Source: JBKPRX01 sp046734795 (lineage in GTDB: Bacteria > Actinomycetota > Thermoleophilia > Gaiellales > Gaiellaceae). From it: a stretch of 22,876 bases of DNA. Below are positions 7,029 to 13,745 of this stretch, piece by piece (position 1 is the first letter of the stretch; each line of letters opens with the position of its first letter). Both the position numbers and the translations under genes were made by a program. The stretch spans positions 1-22,876 of the forward strand of contig JBKPRX010000155.1 of assembly GCA_046734795.1 (NCBI GenBank), written 5' to 3'. Under the pieces are notes generated by a model that worked only from the letters and a program-made list of their open reading frames with translations, made no database searches and had not been told where the DNA came from.

Positions 7029-8882
7029 CTACGCGGCAGCCGCTAGGGCCGCCAGGAGCTCCGCGCCGTAGCGTTCGAGCTTCGTCGGCCCGACGCCGGG
7101 CACGGCGGCGAGCTCTCGAAGCGTTCGCGGATTTCGCTCCGCGATCTCGACGAGCGTCGAATTGTGGAAGACGACGTAGGCCGGCACCTCGTCCGCCTTC
7201 GCGCGCTCCAGCCGCCACTGTCGAAGCGCCGCGAACGCCGGCGGCACGTCGGCGACCTCGACCCGAAACGTCCTGGCCGGCGCGACGCCGAGCTCCGCGA
7301 GAAACGGACTCGGCTTGCGCGTCCACGTCACGACGAGCCAGCGGCGCGCCCTCGTGATGCCGACGTAGAGGAGCCTGCGTTCCTCGGCAACCGCGTCTTC
7401 GGAACGCGCTTGCCGGGATGGGAGCTCCCTCTCGTCGAGTCGCGGCAAGAACACGGCGTCGAACTCGAGGCCTTTCGCGCGATGAAGCGTCAGCAGATGC
7501 AGGCCAGTCCCGGCACTGCGGCCGAACCGCGCTTCGAGCTCGCCGATGAAGTCCGCCGCCGTGCGCGTGGTGTCGTCGAACTCCCGCGCGAGCGCGACGA
7601 GCCGGGTGAGATCCGCCTGCCGGACCTCCTCGCGCTCGCCGAGCTTCTCGGGCGGGTCGGGCAACCAGCCCTGTCGAACGGCGATCGCCTGCACGTCGTC
7701 GGCGATCGTGCTGGACTCCAGGCGCCGGCGGAGAAGCTTCACCACGCCGCGCGCAGCATCCCGCTCGAGGAGCGACGAACCCTGAAATGGAATCGCCGCC
7801 GCATGCAGGCCGGCCTCGAAGTCCGCCGATCGGGCGTTCGTCCGGGTGAGAATCGCCATCTCCTCGAGCGGAACGCCTTGCGCACGGAGCTCTCGAATGC
7901 GACCGACGACGAACTGCGCTTCGTCGGCCGCGTCGATGCAGCGACGAAGCTCCGGCTCTGCGCCCGAACTGCACGACGCCCGCAGCGCCTTCTCCGAGCC
8001 GCCGAGCCTCGGAACGAGCCGGTTTGCGAGCGCGAGGATCTCGGGCGTCGAGCGGTAGTTGGTCTCGAGCCGGACGACCAGTGCGTTCGGGAACCGCTCC
8101 GGCAGCTCGAGCAGCCACCGTGGGCTTGCGCCGGTGAACGAATAGATCGACTGGTAGTCGTCGCCGACCGCGCACAACTCGTCGCTGCCGCCGAGGAGGA
8201 GATCCAAGAACGTCTGCTGCAGGAGGTTGACGTCTTGATATTCGTCCACGGTGAGAGCGCGCCATCGCTCGCGTACTTGGGCGAGCGCCCGACGGTCGTC
8301 GCGCAGTAGCTCGATCGCGCGGCCGAGCAGATCCTCGAAATCGATCGCGCCCTGCGCCTTCTTCGCGCCCTCGTAGCGCTCGAACACCCGAACCATGAGA
8401 TCCGACGGCAGCGGTGGCTCGTGCCCGCCCAGCTCCGCGAGATACGACACCGGGGTCAGCATGCGGTTCTTCGCCCATTCGATCTCCGTCGCAAGATCGG
8501 CCGCCGGACGAAAACGGAACGGGCGCGGCAGACCGTTGCCGATTTGGCGCAGGAGCGGTGCTTTGCTAGCGAGGATGCGATCGGACTGCTCCGACGCAAA
8601 TCGCCGGACGAGCGAGAGCGCGGTTGCATGGAAGGTGCCGGCGCGCACTCCTGCGGCACCGAGCTGTTGAAGTCGTTCGCGCAACTCGCGCGCGGCCTTG
8701 TCCGTGAAGGTGACTGCGAGGATCGCGTCGGCCGCGAACGCGCCGCTCGAAACCTGCGCCGCGATCCGGCGCGTGATCGTCGTGGTCTTCCCTGAACCCG
8801 CGCCGGCGAGGATGCACACCGGCCCCAGCACGGTTTCCGCCGCGCGGCGTTGCTCCGGGTTCAGCCCTTCGAACGGGTCCAC
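7029..8882 (-). CDS. uvrD2: UvrD/PcrA-type superfamily 1A DNA helicase with C-terminal HRDC domain
   Basis: This 617-residue ATP-dependent 3'-5' DNA translocase/helicase is probably of the UvrD2 group. Seen: Q-motif LNPEQRRAAE (7-16), Walker A GAGSGKT (27-33), motif Ia VTFTDKAARELRERL, motif II VDEYQD (212-217), motif III VGDDYQSIYSFTGA (239-252), motif IV LETNYRSTPEIL, motif V TLHRAKGLEFD (465-475) and motif VI LLYVGITRAR (504-513). The tail from about 560 to 612 ends in a PGVGPTKLERYG segment typical of HRDC domains. Mycobacterial UvrD2 carries a four-cysteine module as well; no cysteines occur after residue 315 here. The start is GTG with a poor Shine-Dalgarno. It stands alone, divergent from the copper oxidase gene, and its role is in DNA repair or replication-fork processing. 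Confidence 0.93.
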   Translation of the reverse strand: MDPFEGLNPEQRRAAETVLGPVCILAGAGSGKTTTITRRIAAQVSSGAFAADAILAVTFTDKAARELRERLQQLGAAGVRAGTFHATALSLVRRFASEQSDRILASKAPLLRQIGNGLPRPFRFRPAADLATEIEWAKNRMLTPVSYLAELGGHEPPLPSDLMVRVFERYEGAKKAQGAIDFEDLLGRAIELLRDDRRALAQVRERWRALTVDEYQDVNLLQQTFLDLLLGGSDELCAVGDDYQSIYSFTGASPRWLLELPERFPNALVVRLETNYRSTPEILALANRLVPRLGGSEKALRASCSSGAEPELRRCIDAADEAQFVVGRIRELRAQGVPLEEMAILTRTNARSADFEAGLHAAAIPFQGSSLLERDAARGVVKLLRRRLESSTIADDVQAIAVRQGWLPDPPEKLGEREEVRQADLTRLVALAREFDDTTRTAADFIGELEARFGRSAGTGLHLLTLHRAKGLEFDAVFLPRLDERELPSRQARSEDAVAEERRLLYVGITRARRWLVVTWTRKPSPFLAELGVAPARTFRVEVADVPPAFAALRQWRLERAKADEVPAYVVFHNSTLVEIAERNPRTLRELAAVPGVGPTKLERYGAELLAALAAAA

Positions 8883-9020
8883 GAAGCCACGCTATCGACG
8901 GCTCTGGACGGGGTCCGTGTCGATTCCGTGCCTGAATGAAACGGCGCGTCTCAACTGTGGACGCCGGGCTTTCGTCGGTGTTGCCAGTTGGATAGGTTCT
9001 GCGACCTGCGGGCCCGGCGC

Positions 9021-9030
9021 ACGGATCCGT
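9021..9030. promoter_or_regulatory. 10-base perfect palindrome in the nirK-like leader
   Basis: ACGGATCCGT is a perfect palindrome placed just upstream of the ribosome binding site of the copper enzyme gene, in the 168-base divergent intergenic region (8883-9050). It could be an operator, but it does not match the FNR/NnrR consensus (TTGAT-N4-ATCAA) or any site I can name. No convincing -10/-35 pair was found in this intergenic region. Confidence 0.25.
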
Positions 9031-9033
9031 AAC

Positions 9034-9044
9034 AGGGGGGAGAG
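9034..9044 (+). promoter_or_regulatory. Strong Shine-Dalgarno of the nirK-like gene
   Basis: AGGGGGGAGAG ends 6 bases before the ATG at 9051. It is one of the few clear ribosome binding sites in this window and fixes the start of the copper oxidase. Confidence 0.7.
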
Positions 9045-9050
9045 TGCGTC

Positions 9051-10055
9051 ATGGGCAGGCTTCTTTGGGGGTTGGTCGTCGGCACCATCGTTGCGATCAG
9101 CCTGTTCGTCTTTGTCCGCGAGCGAGACGAGACGGTCACGGAACACGCCGACCGGCTCGTCCTGCCAACCTCGATTGCGACGCTGCCCGTCGCAGGAGGC
9201 GACCCCGCGACGCTGCCGCCGGTGGTCGACGGCGACGTCGTTCGGGTCGCGCTCGACGTCAAGGACGAGACGGTCGAGATCGCACCCGGCGTGCGATACC
9301 GCGCGTGGACGTTCGACGGCAGCGTCCCGGCCCCCGTGCTGCACGTGCGCCAAGGGCAGACGATCGAGGCGAGGCTGACGAACCACGGCTCGATGCCGCA
9401 CTCACTCGACTTCCACGCGGCGCGCATCAACCCGGCGCGCGCGTTCCGCGACATCGCGCCGGGTCAGACGACCACCTACCGCTTCACCGCGACCGACCCC
9501 GGAGTCTTCATGTACCACTGCTTCACGACTCCGATGATGGCCCACGTCGCGAACGGGATGTACGGCGCGCTCATCGTGGAACCCAAGAAGGCGCTTCCGC
9601 ACGCCGACCGGCAATACGTCCTCGTCGGCGGCGAGTGGTACTTCAGCGGCGAAGACGCGAACCGGCCGATGTCACTCGACTACAACCGCGCGCTCGCGAT
9701 GCGTCCGAGCGCTGCGACGTTCAACGGGAACACTCATCGTTATGTCGCTCATCCGCTGCCTGCAAGACCGGGCGAGACCGTGCGCTTCTGGATCGTTGCC
9801 GCCGGGCCCTCGTACGGCATCGACTTCCACGTCGTCGGCTCCTTGATCAAGCGCGCGTGGGTCGACGGCGACATGATGCGCTACGAGCAGGGCGTGCAAA
9901 CCGTGCACGTTCCCGCGGGCGGCGGGGCTGTTGCCGACGTCGAGTTCGACGACCAAGGCCTCTATCCGATCGTGAACCACGAGTTCGCGTTCAGCGAGCT
10001 CGGCCAAGTCGCGGTCGTACGCGTCGGCAACGCAAAAGGAAGCATCCTCCACTGA
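9051..10055 (+). CDS. nirK: Copper nitrite reductase-like two-domain multicopper oxidase
   Basis: This 334-residue protein has an N-terminal membrane anchor or uncleaved signal (about 4-22) and two cupredoxin domains. All ligands expected of NirK can be placed. Type 1 copper: H117, C157, H165, M170 (MPHSLDFH, MYHC, H-4-M). Type 2 copper: H122, H156 and H310 (IVNHEF). The catalytic pair corresponding to Asp98 and His255 of characterised NirK appears as D120 and H260 (GIDFHVVGS). NirK reduces nitrite to nitric oxide outside the membrane. A related two-domain laccase-like oxidase is the alternative, but the paired Asp and His favour nitrite reduction. The gene stands alone, with a strong Shine-Dalgarno, and ends 18 bases from the convergent dehydratase gene. 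No nor, nos or NO-regulator gene is nearby. Confidence 0.8.
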   Translation: MGRLLWGLVVGTIVAISLFVFVRERDETVTEHADRLVLPTSIATLPVAGGDPATLPPVVDGDVVRVALDVKDETVEIAPGVRYRAWTFDGSVPAPVLHVRQGQTIEARLTNHGSMPHSLDFHAARINPARAFRDIAPGQTTTYRFTATDPGVFMYHCFTTPMMAHVANGMYGALIVEPKKALPHADRQYVLVGGEWYFSGEDANRPMSLDYNRALAMRPSAATFNGNTHRYVAHPLPARPGETVRFWIVAAGPSYGIDFHVVGSLIKRAWVDGDMMRYEQGVQTVHVPAGGGAVADVEFDDQGLYPIVNHEFAFSELGQVAVVRVGNAKGSILH

Positions 10056-10073
10056 GCTACGCGGGATGCAGCG

Positions 10074-11999
10074 TCAGAGGAGCGGCTCGTCCTCGACGGC
10101 CGCAACCTCTGCGGCGCGGTCGATCGAGCGAGGCTCCGGAGCGGCGAGGTTCTCACGTCGTGGCGCAGCGACCATGTCCGAGAGGGTCGCCACCACCTCG
10201 AGCGTGTCGTTCTCACGCACGAGCTGCTCCAGCTGCGCGAGCCGCTCGTCGAGCCAACCCGCATCCACGGGCGTCCTGCTCGCGCGCTTGATCTTGCGGT
10301 GCGCCGTCGGGCCGACAGCCTCGGCCTCGTTCCACAGCTCCTCGTGCAGCTTCTCGCCGTAACGCGCGCCGATCTCGGCGATCGCGATGTCGACGTCGGG
10401 CTCTTTGCCCGAGAGACGGATCATGTTGCGCGCGAGGTCGACGATCCGGACGGGCTCACCCATGTCGAGCACGAACACCTGGCCGCGACCGCCGATCGCA
10501 CCGGCTTGCACGACGAGCGACACCGCTTCCGGAATCGTCATGAAGTACCGCGTCATATCTCGGTGCGTCACCGTCACCGGTCCGCCCTTCTCGATCTGCC
10601 GGCGGAAGATCGGGATCACCGAGCCGGACGAGTTGAGCACGTTGCCGAAACGGACCGCGACGAACCGCGTCGAGACATCGGCGCGATGGCCGAGCGCTTC
10701 GACGATCCACTCGCACACGGCCTTCGACTGCCCCATCACGTTCTTCGGGTTCACGGCCTTGTCCGTCGAGACGAGCACGAACCGCTCGACCTTGAACTCG
10801 GCCGCGACCTCCGCGATCGCTCGCGTCGCAAGCGTGTTGTTCGCGACCGCGGCGATCGGATTCGCCTCGATCAACGGCACATGCTTGTACGCGGCCGCGT
10901 GGAAGACGACGTCAGGCGGATAGCGCTCGAACAAGCGGCGTATCCGCTCGCGATCCTTGACGTCGGCGAGCACCGGGATCGCGGCCGGGAAGTCTCGGTC
11001 CGCGACGAGCTCGCGCTCGATCTCGAAGAGCGGCGTTTCCGCGACGTCCACGAGCACGAGGCGCTTCGGCTCGACGCGCGCGATCTGGCGACACAGCTCG
11101 GAGCCGATCGAGCCGCCGGCGCCGGTGACGACAACCGTCTGTCCGCGTAGATACGACGCGATCTGCACGAAGTCGACCTCGACCTGCTCGCGGCCGAGCA
11201 CGTCCTCGACCTGGACGGGACGGATCTGCCCCGCGAGGTCGAGATCCCCCGAGATCAGCTCGTAGAGGCCCGGCAGCGTCTTCACCGGCACGCCCGCGGA
11301 CTGCGCGATCTCGACGACGCGCTGCCGAGTCGCACCCGAAGCCGACGGAATCGCGATCAGCAGCTCGTCCGGCTTGTTCTCGCGGAGCAGCCTCGGCAGG
11401 TCGTCGGTCTGTCCGAGCACGCGAATCCCGTGCAAACGCAGGTTGCGCTTGCGCGGGTCGTCGTCGATGAGGCCGATCGGCGTGTAACCGAGCGCAGAGT
11501 TCTTGAGCATCTCGCGCAGGACGAGCTCCGACGCGTCGCCGGCACCGACGACGATCACTTCCTTGCCGCGTGCAACGAGACCGCCGCGCGGCCGCTCGAT
11601 CGCCGTGCGCGCAAGCAGACGGCTGCCCGCGACGAAGGCGAGCGTCAGCAGCATGTCCATCACGGCAACCGACCGCGGCAACCGGACGTTCCGCACCGGC
11701 GACACGAGATAGACCGTGAGATAAGCGGCGAGCGACGCAGCAAGCACGCCGCGCGCGGCGCCCCACATGTCGCGCGTGGAGACGTAGCGCCACCAACGGT
11801 TGTAGAAGCCCGCGGCGACGAAGACGGCGAGCTTGATGAGGATCACGAACCAGACCGTCCGCGCGAACAGCGTCTTGTAGTAGACGGGCATCCCGTTGTC
11901 GAACCGCAGCTCGAACGCGAGCCACCACGCGAGCGTGACGATGAACGCGTCGGCGAGAAGCTGCGGGAAGCGGTGCCGGTTGATCGGAAGAGCGATCAC
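10074..11999 (-). CDS. Membrane-bound nucleotide-sugar 4,6-dehydratase, CapD/WbpM/PglF family
   Basis: This 641-residue protein has four hydrophobic segments in the first 130 residues, a CoA-binding/Rossmann-like domain (KEVIVVGAGDASELV, about 146-160) and an extended SDR domain with TGAGGSIG (292-299). The active-site region is STDKAVNPKNVMGQSK (411-426). Met422 occupies the place of the usual SDR tyrosine, as in the long-form dehydratases WbpM and PglF, with Asp413 and Lys414 as catalytic residues. The family converts UDP-GlcNAc to the 4-keto-6-deoxy sugar. The GTG start overlaps the aminotransferase stop by four bases (GTGA), so the product is likely passed to that enzyme for amination. 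It is the last gene of the operon. The roughly 50-residue C-terminal tail is acidic and low in complexity. Confidence 0.94.
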   Translation of the reverse strand: MIALPINRHRFPQLLADAFIVTLAWWLAFELRFDNGMPVYYKTLFARTVWFVILIKLAVFVAAGFYNRWWRYVSTRDMWGAARGVLAASLAAYLTVYLVSPVRNVRLPRSVAVMDMLLTLAFVAGSRLLARTAIERPRGGLVARGKEVIVVGAGDASELVLREMLKNSALGYTPIGLIDDDPRKRNLRLHGIRVLGQTDDLPRLLRENKPDELLIAIPSASGATRQRVVEIAQSAGVPVKTLPGLYELISGDLDLAGQIRPVQVEDVLGREQVEVDFVQIASYLRGQTVVVTGAGGSIGSELCRQIARVEPKRLVLVDVAETPLFEIERELVADRDFPAAIPVLADVKDRERIRRLFERYPPDVVFHAAAYKHVPLIEANPIAAVANNTLATRAIAEVAAEFKVERFVLVSTDKAVNPKNVMGQSKAVCEWIVEALGHRADVSTRFVAVRFGNVLNSSGSVIPIFRRQIEKGGPVTVTHRDMTRYFMTIPEAVSLVVQAGAIGGRGQVFVLDMGEPVRIVDLARNMIRLSGKEPDVDIAIAEIGARYGEKLHEELWNEAEAVGPTAHRKIKRASRTPVDAGWLDERLAQLEQLVRENDTLEVVATLSDMVAAPRRENLAAPEPRSIDRAAEVAAVEDEPLL

Positions 12000-13078
12000 G
12001 AACGCACCGGCACGGCCGCCCGGACCGCGTCGACGATCCGCGTCTGCGTTGCCGAGTCGATCCCGGCCCAGATCGGCAGCGCGACGTTCTCGCGCGCTGC
12101 GCGCTCCGTCTCCGGAAGTGAGCCTTCCGCATACCCAAGGTGCGCGAGCGCGGGCTGACGGTGGAGCGGCGTCACGTAGTACGAAGCGGACGCGATGCCC
12201 GCATCCGTGAGACCGGCGCGAATCGCATCACGCTCGGGCGAGCGGCAGACGTACATGTGGTACACGTGCCTGGGCTCGTCCTCCGGTAACTCGGCGAGCT
12301 CGCCGAGGCCGAGGTCTGCGTAGCGCGCCGCCGCTTCTCGGCGCTGCGCAGTCCACTCGTCGAGCTGCGCGAGGAACAGGCGAAGGAACGCGGCTTGCAG
12401 CTCGTCGAGGCGCGAGTTGTAGCCGATGTAGTCGAACGTCACCTTGTCGCGCGAGCCGTGGAACGCGAGCATGCGAACCCGCTCGGCCAGCTCCGCGTCG
12501 GTGCACGCGACCAAACCGCCGTCGCCGAGGCAGAAGAGATTCTTCGTCGGGAAGAAGCTGAACGTCGAGGCAACGCCGGTGCGCGCAATGTCCGGCGATC
12601 CAAACGCCTGCGCGGCGTCCTCGATGATCGGAATGCCGAGTCCGACGAGATCGCTGAGGTCGGCGGGCCGGCCGAAGAGGTGAACCGGCAGGATCGCCGC
12701 CGTCCGCGGCGTGACACGTCGCTCGACATCCGCGGGATCGAGATTCAGCGTCTGCGGATCGATGTCGGCGAACACCGGCGTCGCGCCGCGGCGCATGATT
12801 GCCTCGGCTGTTGCGTAAAACGTGAACGACGGGCAGATCACCTCATCGCCCTCACCGACGCCGAGCGCGTCGAGCACGATGACGAGCGCATCGGTGCCGT
12901 TGGCGACGCCGATCGTCTCCGGAACGCCGAGATAGCGCGCTGCCTCTTCCTGGAAAGCGTAGAACTCGGAGCCGCGGATGAACTCGCCGCGCTCGAGCAC
13001 CGCTGCAAAGCGCTCTTCGAGCTGAGGGATCAGGCGCGCGTACTGCGCGCGTACGTCAACGAGCGGGATCGGCTGCAC
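11996..13078 (-). CDS. DegT/DnrJ/EryC1/StrS family sugar aminotransferase
   Basis: This 360-residue PLP enzyme aminates nucleotide-linked keto-sugars. Seen: ANGTDALVIVLDALGVGEGDEV (59-80), IIEDAAQAFGS with Asp154 that contacts the pyridine nitrogen, FSFFPTKNLFCLGDGG with Lys179 as the PLP Schiff-base lysine, and NSRLDELQAA. The segment between Asp154 and Lys179 is a few residues shorter than usual. Overall wording (PVHLFGRPADL, FFPTKN, GDGG) is closest to WbpE-like 3-aminotransferases by my reading. The 4-base overlap with a 4,6-dehydratase suggests a 4-keto substrate, so the substrate is ambiguous. The GTG start lies within the DedA gene (23-base overlap), placing it in the middle of a tightly coupled glycan operon. 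Confidence 0.92.
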   Translation of the reverse strand: MQPIPLVDVRAQYARLIPQLEERFAAVLERGEFIRGSEFYAFQEEAARYLGVPETIGVANGTDALVIVLDALGVGEGDEVICPSFTFYATAEAIMRRGATPVFADIDPQTLNLDPADVERRVTPRTAAILPVHLFGRPADLSDLVGLGIPIIEDAAQAFGSPDIARTGVASTFSFFPTKNLFCLGDGGLVACTDAELAERVRMLAFHGSRDKVTFDYIGYNSRLDELQAAFLRLFLAQLDEWTAQRREAAARYADLGLGELAELPEDEPRHVYHMYVCRSPERDAIRAGLTDAGIASASYYVTPLHRQPALAHLGYAEGSLPETERAARENVALPIWAGIDSATQTRIVDAVRAAVPVRS

Positions 13079-13736
13079 GGCGGTTCAGTTTAGAGGCGCG
13101 AATCTTTCTCCAGACGAGATAGGCCACGGCGAGCAAGATTCCTGCCGCGACCGCGTAGTCGGCGAAGCGGAAGCCGTGGTGGAACCGCTCGTAGCTCGAC
13201 CCGAGCGCCCAACCGACGGCCGCGATTCCAAACGCCCACACCGCCGAGCCCACCGCGGTGAGCGCGACGTAGCGGCCGAACGGAAACCTGAAGACACCCG
13301 CAGGGATCGAGATGAACGAGCGAACGACGGGCGTCACGCGACCGACCAGGACGGCGAGCGTGCCCCACCGCGCGAACCAACGTTCGGCGCGACTGAGCCG
13401 CTCCGGCGTGACGTGGATCCAGCGTCCATGCCGCTCGACGACCTGCCGCCCGCCGTAGCGCCCGATCGCCCAGCCGATCATCGAGCCGACGAGGTAGCCG
13501 AGCGTCCCGGCGAGCCCGAGCGCCAGGAATGCCTCCCAGCCAAAGGAGAGGTCGACGCCCGCGACCGAGATGCCCGCCGCCGACGTGAAGGCTCCGGCTG
13601 CGAGCGCGCCCGCGTAGGTCATCACCAGCTCACTTGCGACGGGGAAGACCGCGTCGATCGCCATCAAGACGAAGACCGCGTAGACACCGTGGCTCGCGAT
13701 CTCGGACGTCAGCGAGCCCGAGACGCTTCCGAGCAT
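13056..13736 (-). CDS. DedA family membrane protein
   Basis: This 226-residue polytopic protein belongs to the DedA/SNARE-associated (VTT) family. Seen: the N-terminal re-entrant region with an acidic residue and proline (IDAVFPVASELVMTYAGALA), glycine-rich helices (LALGLAGTLGYLVGSMIGWA) and the hallmark VGRVTPVVRSFISIPAGVFR followed by PFGRYV, then two terminal hydrophobic segments and a basic tail. Some DedA proteins flip undecaprenyl phosphate back across the membrane for reuse, and others support membrane homeostasis. Here the gene is 9 bases downstream of a secreted glycosidase-like gene and overlaps the aminotransferase gene by 23 bases, so a role in recycling the glycan lipid carrier is an attractive inference. 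The ATG start has AGGAG only one base upstream, closer than usual. Confidence 0.9.
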   Translation of the reverse strand: MLGSVSGSLTSEIASHGVYAVFVLMAIDAVFPVASELVMTYAGALAAGAFTSAAGISVAGVDLSFGWEAFLALGLAGTLGYLVGSMIGWAIGRYGGRQVVERHGRWIHVTPERLSRAERWFARWGTLAVLVGRVTPVVRSFISIPAGVFRFPFGRYVALTAVGSAVWAFGIAAVGWALGSSYERFHHGFRFADYAVAAGILLAVAYLVWRKIRASKLNRRAADPAR

Positions 13737-13745
13737 GCTCCTACG

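Noticed and set aside
7164..8309. Long plus-strand open frame antisense to the helicase
   Set aside because: Composition is dominated by Arg, Glu and Ala as expected for an antisense frame in GC-rich DNA; no motifs or ribosome binding site.
6745..8478. Long minus-strand open frame inside the helicase gene
   Set aside because: It is an Arg/Gly-rich shadow of uvrD2 in another frame with no domain motifs.
8981..9009. TTGCCA at 8981 as a -35 for the nirK-like gene
   Set aside because: No acceptable -10 hexamer lies 16-19 bases downstream; the match is probably chance.
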